Under the pieces are notes generated by a model. It did not search any database, was not told the origin of the DNA, and worked only from the letters and a program-made list of their open reading frames with translations. Both the position numbers and the translations under genes were made by a program. Below are positions 10,967-20,706 of a stretch of 64,000 nucleotides of DNA, piece by piece; the first letter of the stretch is position 1; the number at the start of each line of letters is the position of its first letter. Source of the DNA: an uncultured Saprospiraceae bacterium (lineage in GTDB: Bacteria > Bacteroidota > Bacteroidia > Chitinophagales > Saprospiraceae). The stretch is taken from contig CALIAU010000005.1 in assembly GCA_938045585.1 (NCBI GenBank), forward strand, positions 244,535 to 308,534, in the 5' to 3' direction.

Positions 10967-11792
10967 TCAGTTCTACTTGAATTAGTGAGTCTTTTTCTTC
11001 CCAATACTTATAATCTATTGCGTACGCATTTTCAATACGACTTAGATCTTCAAACATTCTTACATCTATTCTGTATTCACTTTGGCCCTCTAAGATTTCA
11101 ATATCACTTACAATCCCTATAGGAATACCTTCAGGAAAAACAGTGGAGCGTCCTGATGTTTCAATAGTGTCTCCAATTTCAACATTTGCAAACTTTGGAA
11201 TGGAATACATCGTAAGTTCTCTTTGATCTGATGATTCCCATTGCACTCTACCCTCGTATTCTTTTGTCTTTATTTGTGCATTAATTCTGCTTTGTGAATT
11301 TATCACATAAATACTTTTACAAAATCGTTCTGTACAATTTGTGATTATCCCTACAACTCCTTTCTCAGTAATAATCCCCATCCTCTTTCTTAGACCATCA
11401 TTTTTTCCCTGACACAGAGTAAAGTAGTTGTTCCTGAGATGCGTTGTCTTACTGCATAAATTAACAGGAACAAGATTATACTCCATAAGACTAGAGTCTC
11501 CTTGGAAGGTGTTGAATAAATTAGCTTCTCTAAAGTTTCTATAATTTATTGCTTCTGCATGGAGTCTTGCATTTTCTTGTTGCAAGCTGTCGTTCAGTTC
11601 TTTTAGGTGTGTATAGTTTGAAAAGTTTTGAATTTTTTCATTTATACTTCCTGAAAATACATTTACAGAATTTACCCAAATATCATTTTGAGTCTTGTTA
11701 TAGTTGATAATAAGAAAGAGGCATATCAATTGAAAAATCAAAAAAAGTAAGACGTGCCCAAATCGCGTGAAGAGTAAAAGTAAGTTACGCAT
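10959..11792 (-). CDS. mreC: Rod shape-determining protein MreC
   Basis: 277 aa periplasmic scaffold anchored by one membrane segment (about 8-30). A predicted coiled coil (around 50-85, ELNDSLQQENARLHAEAINYRNF) is followed by the two beta-barrel subdomains of MreC, with the conserved GIITEKGVVGIITNCTERFC region and GIPIGIVSDIEI near the end. It links cytoplasmic MreB to PBP2. It starts 15 nt after mreB. Confidence 0.94.
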   Translation of the reverse strand: MRNLLLLFTRFGHVLLFLIFQLICLFLIINYNKTQNDIWVNSVNVFSGSINEKIQNFSNYTHLKELNDSLQQENARLHAEAINYRNFREANLFNTFQGDSSLMEYNLVPVNLCSKTTHLRNNYFTLCQGKNDGLRKRMGIITEKGVVGIITNCTERFCKSIYVINSQSRINAQIKTKEYEGRVQWESSDQRELTMYSIPKFANVEIGDTIETSGRSTVFPEGIPIGIVSDIEILEGQSEYRIDVRMFEDLSRIENAYAIDYKYWEEKDSLIQVELNE

Positions 11793-11807
11793 GGATGTTT
11801 AGGTTGA

Positions 11808-12839
11808 CTATATACTCTGTCTGTCTATAAGGAATGAATATTTACCAGAGTTTTTCAATGCTAATCCAGTTCCACGCACTACTGCACGTAGGGGATCTTC
11901 TGCTACAGTAACTTTTAACTTTGTTCGTTCTGCTAATCTTCCTGATAGACCTCTTAGTAGTGCTCCTCCTCCTGTCAAATAAATTCCTCTTCTGTAGATA
12001 TCTGAGGCAAGTTCGGGAGGAGTATCTTCTAATGCTTTATGCACAGCTTCCTCAATCTTTACAATGGACTTATCGAGTGCCTCTGAAATTTCGATGTGCG
12101 TTGTAAAAACTTGTTTCGGAATACCTGTAAGCATATCCCTTCCATTCACTGCATATCTTTCTGGTGGATTTCTTAAATCATTGACTGCAGCTCCTACATA
12201 TATTTTTATGTTTTCAGCAGTACGTTCTCCTATGAGAAGGTTATGCTTACGTTTCATAAAATCTATAATATCATTGGTGAACTCATCCCCTGCTGTTCTA
12301 ATAGATTGGTCCGTAACAATTCCTGAAAGTGCAATAACTGCAATTTCTGTAGTACCACCTCCTATATCGATTATCATATTGCCTTCAGGCTCCTCTACAT
12401 CCAAACCAATCCCTAAGGCCGCAGCCATTGGTTCATGAATTAGATAGGTTTCACGAGAATCTACATGATCCGCTGAATCAAAAACTGCTCTTTTTTCTAC
12501 TTCAGTAATCCCTGAGGGGATACAGATAACCATTTTTAGATGTGTAAAAAATCGCTTTTTTTCACCAATCATACCTATAAGGCCTTGAATAAGCGCTTCC
12601 GCTGCTTGAAAATCTGCAATTACACCATCCTTTAGAGGCCTAACTGTACGAATATTATCGTGTGTCTTTTCGTGCATTTGCATAGCTCTTCTACCCACGG
12701 CTATCGTCTCGTTGGTCTTTCTGTCAATAGCGACTATAGACGGCTCATCTATTACCACTTCTCCATCTTGGATAATTAGTGTGTTTGCCGTTCCTAGGTC
12801 AACTGCTAACTCTTGTGTAAAAAAACTAAATAGTCTCAT
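11808..12839 (-). CDS. mreB: Rod shape-determining actin homologue MreB
   Basis: 343 aa actin-fold ATPase that forms membrane filaments guiding cell-wall synthesis. The phosphate-1 motif is DLGTANT (about 15-21), phosphate-2 is IDIGGGTTEIAV (about 158-169), and the adenosine motif is YLTGGGALLRGL near the C-terminus. It is the first gene of the packed minus-strand run that ends at metH. The 136 nt upstream (12840-12975) must hold the promoter, but I see no confident consensus there. Confidence 0.97.
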   Translation of the reverse strand: MRLFSFFTQELAVDLGTANTLIIQDGEVVIDEPSIVAIDRKTNETIAVGRRAMQMHEKTHDNIRTVRPLKDGVIADFQAAEALIQGLIGMIGEKKRFFTHLKMVICIPSGITEVEKRAVFDSADHVDSRETYLIHEPMAAALGIGLDVEEPEGNMIIDIGGGTTEIAVIALSGIVTDQSIRTAGDEFTNDIIDFMKRKHNLLIGERTAENIKIYVGAAVNDLRNPPERYAVNGRDMLTGIPKQVFTTHIEISEALDKSIVKIEEAVHKALEDTPPELASDIYRRGIYLTGGGALLRGLSGRLAERTKLKVTVAEDPLRAVVRGTGLALKNSGKYSFLIDRQSI

Positions 12840-12975
12840 CTATATGTTTGAAAAAGGGTCTTTAAGAAACTATCGCAAAAGAAACTAAAAATCCTGAGAT
12901 TTAAGAACATTTCAGGCCTTATCAGATATAATAATTATTAACATATCTAACTGATAATAAACATATTAAGAAGAT

Positions 12976-14268
12976 TTATGATACGACTACAGTAGTAAAG
13001 CTTTTTTTAACGAAATATTGCTTTGCTAAGTCTTGCAATTCCACTGCACTTATTCCTCTAATTTTGGCAACCAACTGAGTGATATTTTCTAATGTTCCTC
13101 CAGTAACTAAAAGGTTTCTAAGTGTTGATGCACTATTGAATGGACCATCAAGTTCCCTCAATATTTTACCTAATAAATAGTTTTTAACCATTTTCAGCTC
13201 GCTTTCTGGGATTAGAGTCTCTCTTAAGAGATCAATTTCTTTAAAAATAGCGCTTAAAGCGAGTTCTGTGTACTGGGAGCCTACCTCTGTGCTAATATTC
13301 AAATATCCAAGATTTTCCAAGAGTTCAATAGAAGCATACACATTATAACTATATCCATGCTTTTCGCGAATAGATTGCATAAGTCTTGACCCAAAATAAC
13401 CCCCTAGTATCGTAGTGAGTATGTACAGTCCTTCAAAATCTTGGTGCCCTCTTCCAAAAGTTGTTTTTGCCACTTTTATAGAGCTTTGCAAGCTGTTTTC
13501 TATACTTAGTTTAAGGTGTTTTCCTTCTAATGATTCTGCAACTTTTTGATTAAATTTTGGATGTTTTTCGTTCTCTATCAGGCGTGCATCTAAGCTGCCC
13601 TTTAAAGTCTTGATTAAACTGTCAAGTTGGATTGTTGAAACATTCCCAGCCAGCAGTATATGGGCATTACTCAGCTTAAATTGCTTCTTAAAAAATTCAA
13701 GTATATCTTCCCTTGTTACCTCTAAAAAGTCCTGTGGCTGTGTATTGTATCCATAAACATGTTCTTTGCCAAAGATTGACTCCGTTACTGTTCTATAAGC
13801 AACAAATTCATTTCTTTCTAGCTGAATTTTTAAATTATTTGAAGCTGTTCGTTTAGTTACATTTAATTCCTTTTCAGGAAAATTTGCAGTATTAATGATT
13901 TCAAAAATCAGTTCCAATGCTTTATCAAAGTGCTTAGATAAACAGCTTATTGATACAAAGGCATGGTCAAAGTCATTGCGCGACTTAAAACGAAAGCCAT
14001 AAAAGTCCAATAACTCTGCAATTTCTGTAGAAGACTTTTTTTCTGTGCCTTCCTGGATTAGAGACGATGTGAGTGCTGCAACTGCCCTTTTATTCTCGAA
14101 CTTTCTTCCTGCTGGAAAAACAAATTCGATACGAGCTATTTGTTCTGTTCCTCCTTCAATAAAATAGATTGGAATAGTACCTTCAGAGTCTAATCTTTGG
14201 ATATTAGGCAATCGAATTGAATCTATTGCTTGAATCTCTGGACCATTTTTTCTATCCTCTCCTACCAT
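12976..14268 (-). CDS. M16-family metallopeptidase-like protein lacking the HxxEH active site
   Basis: About 430 aa with the tandem M16 fold and the GSRLMQSIREKHGYSY motif (the Arg/Tyr signature of two-component M16B partners). At the usual zinc site (residues about 70-90 of the longer reading) it has AALTSSLIQEGTEKKS instead of HxxEH, so it should not bind catalytic zinc. In bacteria such inactive subunits normally pair with an active M16 protein encoded next door; none is present here. I prefer the ATG at 14268 (MVGEDRKNGPEI), which matches the family's usual short N-terminus; an ATG at 14295 adds nine residues. Divergent from dnaN. Confidence 0.88.
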   Translation of the reverse strand: MVGEDRKNGPEIQAIDSIRLPNIQRLDSEGTIPIYFIEGGTEQIARIEFVFPAGRKFENKRAVAALTSSLIQEGTEKKSSTEIAELLDFYGFRFKSRNDFDHAFVSISCLSKHFDKALELIFEIINTANFPEKELNVTKRTASNNLKIQLERNEFVAYRTVTESIFGKEHVYGYNTQPQDFLEVTREDILEFFKKQFKLSNAHILLAGNVSTIQLDSLIKTLKGSLDARLIENEKHPKFNQKVAESLEGKHLKLSIENSLQSSIKVAKTTFGRGHQDFEGLYILTTILGGYFGSRLMQSIREKHGYSYNVYASIELLENLGYLNISTEVGSQYTELALSAIFKEIDLLRETLIPESELKMVKNYLLGKILRELDGPFNSASTLRNLLVTGGTLENITQLVAKIRGISAVELQDLAKQYFVKKSFTTVVVS

Positions 14269-14388
14269 AATTGGGCAAATGTAATAATTTGACACCTCAA
14301 AATAGGGTCAAAACCCCTTACAAACATGGAAATATTGTACTTGGGAATTCTTAAATGGTTCGAGGTTAAGATTATCGGTATAATATGG

Positions 14389-14396
14389 TATTTTTG
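14389..14396 (+). promoter_or_regulatory. Possible -7 promoter element for dnaN
   Basis: TATTTTTG fits the Bacteroidota -7 consensus TAnnTTTG and lies 33 nt before the dnaN start codon in the 161-nt divergent region with the M16 gene. No convincing TTTG/TTG -33 box is found 19-21 nt upstream, so this is only half of a promoter. Confidence 0.35.
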
Positions 14397-14429
14397 TTTA
14401 TCGAATAACAAGATAATATTCCATTAACT

Positions 14430-15548
14430 ATGAAATTTAGTGTTTCTTCAACTGACTTCTTCAAAAAATTACAAAAGGCAGGAGGTGCCATTGTTAGCAA
14501 TCCTGTGCTCCCCATCTTGGAGGACTTTTTATTTGAGGTGCATGATAACACGCTTACAATAGCGTCTACTAATTTAGAGACCTCTATTGTGACAAGCATG
14601 GAAGTGCAGGTAGAAGAAACTGGTAAATTGGCAGTACCTGCCAAAATATTAATGGATACTCTTAAAGAACTTCCGGAGCAGCCTATCAGTTTTATTTCCA
14701 ACAATGAGAATCACAGTATTGAAATAACTTCGGCGTACGGTAAATACAAATTGGCTGGAGACAATCCTGAGGATTTTCCAGAACTTCCAGTTCAAGAAGA
14801 CACGAATACCATTCACATTACTCCCTCGCAGCTTTCAAATGCAGTTAGCAAAACTTTATTTGCCACCAGTAATGATGAACTTAGACTAGCCATGACCGGA
14901 GTATATTTTTTAATTGACTATAAAAAGCTTTTGCTGGTTGCTACAGATGCACACAAATTGGTAAAATACTCCATAGGGGATATATCAAGTGATGTTTCGC
15001 AATCCTTTATTGTCCCTAAAAAGGGATTGATGTTGGTAAAGAATATCTCTTCTGATCATGATGGGGATGTTGAGCTAAGTTTTAATAGTAAAAATGTGTT
15101 CTTCAACCTAGGAGAAACTGTTATTGCATGCAGACTTATTGACTCAAAGTATCCTGATTACAATGCTGTGATTCCAGTTGATAACAAAAACGAATTGCAG
15201 GTTGGTAGAAGCGATTTTCAAAATTCATTGAAGAGGATTGCTATTTATGCTAACAAAACTACAAATCAAGTTGTACTTAATCTTTCAGAAGGTAGTTTAA
15301 CAATTTCTGCACAAGACATTGATTTTTCAAATGAAGCAACCGAACAATTACCTTGTAATTACTCGGGCGATCCTATGTCAATTGGCTTTAATGCGAAATT
15401 TTTAATTGAAATGCTAGGTGTAATGGGTGGTGATGAAGTAAAGATGCAGTTATCCACTCCTAATAAAGCAGGAATTCTATTACCTAACGAAGAAGACGGA
15501 ACAGAAAGCATACTTATGTTAGTTATGCCTGTGATGATGAGTCACTAA
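14430..15548 (+). CDS. dnaN: DNA polymerase III beta clamp
   Basis: Sliding clamp that tethers the replicative polymerase. 372 aa with three clamp domains of about 120 residues, starting MKFSVSSTDFFKKLQKAGGAI. The middle domain carries LRLAMTGVYF and LVATDAHKLV, typical clamp blocks, and the C-terminus ends in ESILMLVMPVMMSH, the clamp's terminal strand (family pattern MPM). No dnaA is adjacent, so this locus does not look like the origin. Confidence 0.97.
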   Translation: MKFSVSSTDFFKKLQKAGGAIVSNPVLPILEDFLFEVHDNTLTIASTNLETSIVTSMEVQVEETGKLAVPAKILMDTLKELPEQPISFISNNENHSIEITSAYGKYKLAGDNPEDFPELPVQEDTNTIHITPSQLSNAVSKTLFATSNDELRLAMTGVYFLIDYKKLLLVATDAHKLVKYSIGDISSDVSQSFIVPKKGLMLVKNISSDHDGDVELSFNSKNVFFNLGETVIACRLIDSKYPDYNAVIPVDNKNELQVGRSDFQNSLKRIAIYANKTTNQVVLNLSEGSLTISAQDIDFSNEATEQLPCNYSGDPMSIGFNAKFLIEMLGVMGGDEVKMQLSTPNKAGILLPNEEDGTESILMLVMPVMMSH

Positions 15549-15557
15549 TTCTATCTT

Positions 15558-16148
15558 ATGCGAATAGGTCTATTTTTTGGAAGCTTTAATCCTGTCCACG
15601 TAGGTCATCTTATTATAGCAAATCATATAATTACGCATACATCTTTGGAAAAGTTGTGGATGGTGGTTTCTCCACATAATCCCTTTAAAAAGAAATCGAG
15701 TCTAGCAAATAATCATGACCGTTTGCATTTGCTAAATTTAGCCATTGGAGATAATCCAAATATTCATGCTTCCGATATAGAATTTAATCTTCCTCAACCC
15801 TCTTATACTATAGACACACTTATGTATCTGAAGGAAAAATATCCACAACATGAGTTTTGTCTCATTATGGGTGGCGATAATTTAAAGTCATTTCATAAAT
15901 GGAAGAATTATGAGCAAATTCTGCAGTACTATCAAATTTTCGTTTACCAGAGACCTTCCAGTAAAGACCTTGGGAATTTAAAAGATCATGCCAGTGTCAC
16001 CATTTTGGATGCTCCTCTCTTAGAAATTTCTGCAAGTTTTGTCCGTCAATGTATTGCAGAGGATAAATCAATCCAATACCTTGTGCCAGAGTCGGTATAT
16101 GCATATTTAGAAGAAACTCCTATATATAAAAACCTACTTAAGACATAA
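15558..16148 (+). CDS. nadD: Nicotinate-nucleotide adenylyltransferase
   Basis: Adenylates nicotinate mononucleotide in NAD synthesis. 196 aa. GLFFGSFNPVHVGH at the N-terminus is the nucleotidyltransferase GSFxPxHxGH motif; ISASFVRQCIAE near the C-terminus is the (I/S)SxxxR substrate motif. It begins 9 nt after dnaN, probably in the same transcript. Confidence 0.96.
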   Translation: MRIGLFFGSFNPVHVGHLIIANHIITHTSLEKLWMVVSPHNPFKKKSSLANNHDRLHLLNLAIGDNPNIHASDIEFNLPQPSYTIDTLMYLKEKYPQHEFCLIMGGDNLKSFHKWKNYEQILQYYQIFVYQRPSSKDLGNLKDHASVTILDAPLLEISASFVRQCIAEDKSIQYLVPESVYAYLEETPIYKNLLKT

Positions 16149-16181
16149 TATTACATTCGATTAGAAAGTTTAATGTTTTGT

Positions 16182-18494
16182 ATGACAAAATTACGTTTCG
16201 TTTTCTTGCTTAGCCTGTTCGCCTTTGGCAATCTCATTGCTCAAAGTGACATTCCGCTAGGAAGCTGGAAATCTTACTTACCATATATTAACGCCTTAGA
16301 AATTACAGAGAGTAGTGATAAAATTTTTATGGCTACTTCCATTTCTGTTTTTACTATTGCGAAGTCAGATAACTCCATTGAATTTCTAAGTAAAGTAGAG
16401 GGACTAAATGATGTAGGTATTGCTAAAATCGCCTATGTAGAAAATTTAGATCAGCTCATTATAGCATACGACAATAGTAATATTGATATTGTAAGCTCTG
16501 ACAATATTATCAACATTTCTAATATAAAAGATAATACTAGTATTCAAGGAGATAGAACTATTTATGACATATTTGTGCATGAAAGCAAGGCATATTTTTC
16601 TACTGGGTTTGGTGTTATTGAATTTGATTTAGAGCGGAGTGAATTTGGTTTCACAACATTTACAGATGGTCTCTCTGTAAATGAATGCACCGTTTATAAT
16701 AACAATTTGTATGCTGCCACTGAAGAAGGCGTATATTTTGTAGAACTTGCAGATAATATTGTTCAAGGAGATTTTGCCCAATGGTCATTCTTAGGTGAAG
16801 ACTCCGGCTTAGCAATACTATACAATCCTGTTTCGATTGTTAGCAAATGGGACAGAGTATATTTTGCTACTGATCAGGTCCTATATAGTTCTGATGATGG
16901 GATTAATTTTGACACACTGCGCGTGGAAACAGATAATCTCACCACTAAGTTTATATCAGAACAGGTGGATGAATTAGTTTGGTGCAACACCCGCAGGGAG
17001 GCTTCCGTTGCTAAGTATTATTACTTTAATAGTGATAACGAAAATGTTTCTCGCAAAAGTTATGAACAGACCAGACCCTGTTTTATGATTGGCGCTGTGA
17101 ATGAAAAACTTTGGTTAAGTGATGAATTTGAAGAAATACGTTTTTTAGAAAACAAAGAGTCAGGTATTTCTACAATAGAAATTAATGGTCCGAATTCTGA
17201 AAAAGTATACGACCTCCATTACGCAGATGACATTATTTATGCTGCAGCAGGTGGTCCTGATGAATTCTTTGCAAATACAGCTACCAGAAAGGGTTTTTAC
17301 TTTTTATCAGATAAGGAGTGGACGAATATCAACCAAAATAATAATCAAGCTATTCTTGATAGTAATCTTATTTCCTTAAACCAAATAGTTAAACACCCCT
17401 CCAAGAACATCCTTTATGTAGGTTCTTTTTTTGAAGGTTTGTTAGAATATAATCTTGATACAGATGAAAGTCTTGTGTATAATGAACACAACTCCAGCTT
17501 ACGAGGTCAGATAGGAAATGACAAACGTATTTTTGTAACAGAACTCATCTTTGATGATGAAGAGAATTTGTGGATATCTAATTGGGGAGCACCAGAGCCT
17601 CTCTCAGTGCTAAGAAATACAGGAGAATGGAAAAGTTTTTCCTTAGGGTCTAACAGAAATCCAATAGAAATGGATATTGATCAAAATGGTTTTTTCTGGA
17701 TTGTAAATCAGGGAAATAGTGGTGGTGTGACAGTATTTGATCCAGGAGAGGATTTAGCACAACCTAGAACTCGATTTATAAATAGTTCTCAGTCTGAACT
17801 AAGTACAAATACAATTCGCAGTGTCCGGGTAGACCATGAAGGGGATGTTTGGGTAGGTACAGACTTGGGTCCTGTTCCTTTTGAATGCGGTGGCTCAGCC
17901 TTTGAACCTGAATGTCAAGGAAGTTTGAGAAGAGTATTACAAGATAGTATTCCCGCTATCTTACTTGCCACAGAGGATGTGCGATGCATAGAAATTGATG
18001 GTGCCAACAGAAAATGGTTTGGTACTAAAAACGGTGTTTTTGTACAGTCACCTGATGGAGAGACTCAGATACATCACTTTACAGCTGAAAATAGTCCGCT
18101 TTTCAATGATAATATTCGAGATATGGTATTCAGTCCTAAAACAGGTGAAATGTTTATAGGAACAGAATCTGGTTTAATTTCATACAGAACTCAGACTACT
18201 GAGGCTAATAGCACACACAGTAGCAATGTGTTTGCTTTTCCTAACCCTGTAAGACCAGATTATGAAGGACCAATTGCAATTAAGGGATTAGCAAATAATG
18301 CAAATGTAAAGATTACAGATATTAATGGCCGTTTGGTGCATGAATCTGAAGCTTTAGGCGGTCAAGCAATATGGGATGGCAAAGATTATACAGGAAGAAA
18401 AATGAATACTGGAGTATATCTTGTCTTCAGTACCTCAAGCGAAACATTTCAAGATCCGGATAGCTTTGTTACCAAAATTCTCTTTATAAAATAA
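16182..18494 (+). CDS. porZ: T9SS component PorZ-like (two beta-propellers plus C-terminal domain)
   Basis: About 770 aa. The signal peptide MTKLRFVFLLSLFAFGNLIAQ leads directly into IPLGSWKSYLPYINA, the conserved opening of Bacteroidota PorZ. The body has repeated two-component-regulator/propeller strands (for example YVGSFFEGLLEYN, DVWVGTDLG, RKWFGTKNGV). The C-terminus holds a sorting-type domain (FAFPNPVRPDYEGPIAIKGL, ending VTKILFIK). PorZ acts at the cell surface with the PorU attachment complex and supplies A-LPS for anchoring T9SS cargo. I chose ATG 16182 because it gives a clean signal peptide; ATG 16173 adds three residues. It follows nadD by 33 nt. Confidence 0.85.
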   Translation: MTKLRFVFLLSLFAFGNLIAQSDIPLGSWKSYLPYINALEITESSDKIFMATSISVFTIAKSDNSIEFLSKVEGLNDVGIAKIAYVENLDQLIIAYDNSNIDIVSSDNIINISNIKDNTSIQGDRTIYDIFVHESKAYFSTGFGVIEFDLERSEFGFTTFTDGLSVNECTVYNNNLYAATEEGVYFVELADNIVQGDFAQWSFLGEDSGLAILYNPVSIVSKWDRVYFATDQVLYSSDDGINFDTLRVETDNLTTKFISEQVDELVWCNTRREASVAKYYYFNSDNENVSRKSYEQTRPCFMIGAVNEKLWLSDEFEEIRFLENKESGISTIEINGPNSEKVYDLHYADDIIYAAAGGPDEFFANTATRKGFYFLSDKEWTNINQNNNQAILDSNLISLNQIVKHPSKNILYVGSFFEGLLEYNLDTDESLVYNEHNSSLRGQIGNDKRIFVTELIFDDEENLWISNWGAPEPLSVLRNTGEWKSFSLGSNRNPIEMDIDQNGFFWIVNQGNSGGVTVFDPGEDLAQPRTRFINSSQSELSTNTIRSVRVDHEGDVWVGTDLGPVPFECGGSAFEPECQGSLRRVLQDSIPAILLATEDVRCIEIDGANRKWFGTKNGVFVQSPDGETQIHHFTAENSPLFNDNIRDMVFSPKTGEMFIGTESGLISYRTQTTEANSTHSSNVFAFPNPVRPDYEGPIAIKGLANNANVKITDINGRLVHESEALGGQAIWDGKDYTGRKMNTGVYLVFSTSSETFQDPDSFVTKILFIK

Positions 18495-18520
18495 TCAAGA
18501 TACTCTTTTCATTTGCAGAC

Positions 18521-19666
18521 TTAAACAGTTGTAGTCTTAGGTGTAAGTGAAATCACTTTTTGGTATAAGGCCACATACTTCTCAAGGATTCTCTCCAGCT
18601 TAAATTCTTGCGATCTATTGAATGCATTCTTTTTCATTTTTGCAAGGTTTTCTGGATCGGACAATAGTTGAATTGCACTTGCTGCCATCCCATCTATGTC
18701 CCCAACATCAAATAGATATCCTGTTTCCCCATGCGTATTTACTTCTGGCAAACCACCAATATTCGTTGAAATAACAGGAAGTTCGCAAGCCATTGCTTCC
18801 AAGGCTGCTAAACCGAAACTTTCATTTTGAGAAGGGAGAATAAAGAGATCACCTATTGCGAGTATTTCTTCTACTGCATCCTGTTTCCCTAAAAATCGTA
18901 CATCTTCACAAAAGCCAATTTGTCTGCATAACTCTTCCATGGCTTGACGTTCAGGTCCATCACCTATTAATATAAGCTTACAGGCTAGTTCAGTCCTTAC
19001 TTTCGCAAAGGCCTTTATCGCATCTCCTACCCTTTTCACCTTTCTAAAATTGGAGGTATGGATAAGTATTTTTTCACCATTTGGTGCGATTGCTTTTCTA
19101 AAGTGATCTTTATTCAAGCGCTTAAATCTTTCTGGATCGATGAAATTATAAATGACTTCTATATCATTACTTATGTCAAATTTTTCCATAGTTTCTTTTC
19201 TCAGAGAATCAGAAACCGTGGTAACAGCGTCCGAATTATTAATGCTAAACTCTACCACAGATGCAAAGGCCTTGTTCGTACCTACCAGGGTAATATCCGT
19301 ACCATGCAGCGTAGTAACTACAGGTATATAGATACCCTTTGTTTTTAAGATTTGTTTAGCCATGAATGCTACTGCAGCATGCGGAATTGCATAATGTACG
19401 TGAAGCACATCGAGCTTTTCGTAGGTAACCACATCAACAAGTTTACTTGCTAATTCCGACTCATAAGGCGTATATTCAAAAAGTGGATATTGAAGCGCGT
19501 TTACCTCATGATAGGTAATATTTTCATAAAAAGCATTTAATCGAGCAGGCCGCTTATAGGTAATAAAGTGCACTTGATGCCCTAAAGATGCCAAACCCTT
19601 TCCCAGCTCTGTAGCGATTACTCCACTACCTCCAAACGTTGGGTAGCAAACAATTCCAATTTTCAT
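18521..19666 (-). CDS. bshA: N-acetyl-alpha-D-glucosaminyl L-malate synthase (bacillithiol)
   Basis: GT4 glycosyltransferase that joins UDP-GlcNAc and L-malate in the first step of bacillithiol synthesis. 381 aa. The N-terminus MKIGIVCYPTFGGSGVIATELGKGLA is the BshA signature (YPxxGGSGV), and ESFGLAALEAMACELPVIST is the GT4 nucleotide-sugar E-x7-E motif. Convergent with porZ (26 nt gap) and divergent from the MerR-like gene. bshB and bshC are not in the window. Confidence 0.93.
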   Translation of the reverse strand: MKIGIVCYPTFGGSGVIATELGKGLASLGHQVHFITYKRPARLNAFYENITYHEVNALQYPLFEYTPYESELASKLVDVVTYEKLDVLHVHYAIPHAAVAFMAKQILKTKGIYIPVVTTLHGTDITLVGTNKAFASVVEFSINNSDAVTTVSDSLRKETMEKFDISNDIEVIYNFIDPERFKRLNKDHFRKAIAPNGEKILIHTSNFRKVKRVGDAIKAFAKVRTELACKLILIGDGPERQAMEELCRQIGFCEDVRFLGKQDAVEEILAIGDLFILPSQNESFGLAALEAMACELPVISTNIGGLPEVNTHGETGYLFDVGDIDGMAASAIQLLSDPENLAKMKKNAFNRSQEFKLERILEKYVALYQKVISLTPKTTTV

Positions 19667-19773
19667 CTAATTTTTTTTATTCCAGAAATCATAGTACTTT
19701 TCACTTTAGAGTAAACTTTTAATCAACTTATAATGTTTTAAAAGTTGTGCCCTAATTTCGAATTCTAGCAAAG

Positions 19774-20670
19774 ATGGTAATATATTCTATAAATGATCTT
19801 GAAAAATTATCAGGTGTAAAAGCCCACACCATTCGTATTTGGGAAAAAAGGTATGGAGTAATTACACCAAAAAGGACAAAAACCAATATTCGCTTCTACC
19901 AAGACTCTGATTTACAATTACTTCTCAATGTCGCGTTTTTAAACAAGAAAGGCCTTAAGATTTCTAAAATTGCGTGTCTTAGTGAGAGTGAAATTAAAGC
20001 CCGTGTCGCAGAATTGACCGATGTTCATGAAGAATTTGAAGATCAACTCGATGCATTGACTTTGGCAATGTTTGAGTTTGATGAATATAATTTCAATAAA
20101 ATCCTAAACCAAAATATTCAGCAAAAGGGATTTAGAACAACCATGCTTGAAGTTATTTATCCACTCTTGGACAAAATTAGTGTCATGTGGATTGCTGGCT
20201 CGATCAAAAATGTACATGAATCATTTATAACCCAAATTGTAAAGAGAAAGATTCTACTCGCTATAGAAAAACTGAATCTCGAAAAAAACATCCTTAAGAA
20301 AAAGTATCTGATCTATTTGCCTGAAGGAGAAAACCATGAACTCTCCTTACTATTCTTAGAATTTCTTCTTAAAGAACATGGTTTCAAGGTCCTAAACATT
20401 GGTTTAGGTATAAGACATGATGATATTGTTGAAGCATCTGAAAGTTTCAGACCAGACTATATTTTCACGATCATTAATGAAAGTTATACCGGTCAAAACT
20501 TGCAAAACTATATAGACAAAATATTAAGTTCTAATCAAGAAACACACCTACTTGTAACAGGTTTCCAAGTTTCTCAACAAAGAAACCAGAACACATTCCG
20601 CTGCACGTATTTTGATAGCTTAACGGAGGTGATGAATTTTATAAAAGAAAAGCAGTACGCCAACTCATAA
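19774..20670 (+). CDS. MerR-family regulator with B12-binding-like C-terminal domain
   Basis: 298 aa. The N-terminal MerR winged helix (about 1-70, IYSINDLEKLSGVKAHTIRIWEKRYG) is followed by a helical bundle and a Rossmann-like cobalamin-binding-type domain (about 165-298), the architecture of CarH/LitR photoreceptors. The axial-ligand motif D-x-H-x-x-G appears as E-N-H-E-L-S, keeping the His. In the helical bundle the W-x9-E-H pattern reads W-x9-E-S, so the upper-face His is missing. B12 binding is therefore uncertain. Such proteins usually repress stress or carotenoid genes; the only neighbours here are bshA (divergent) and yceI. Confidence 0.85.
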   Translation: MVIYSINDLEKLSGVKAHTIRIWEKRYGVITPKRTKTNIRFYQDSDLQLLLNVAFLNKKGLKISKIACLSESEIKARVAELTDVHEEFEDQLDALTLAMFEFDEYNFNKILNQNIQQKGFRTTMLEVIYPLLDKISVMWIAGSIKNVHESFITQIVKRKILLAIEKLNLEKNILKKKYLIYLPEGENHELSLLFLEFLLKEHGFKVLNIGLGIRHDDIVEASESFRPDYIFTIINESYTGQNLQNYIDKILSSNQETHLLVTGFQVSQQRNQNTFRCTYFDSLTEVMNFIKEKQYANS

Positions 20671-20706
20671 ATAATTAGCTTAGCAACATAAATTAAACAT
20701 ACACAA

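Noticed and set aside
14296..14429. Replication origin next to dnaN
   Set aside because: No dnaA, no cluster of DnaA boxes and only 134 nt between divergent genes.
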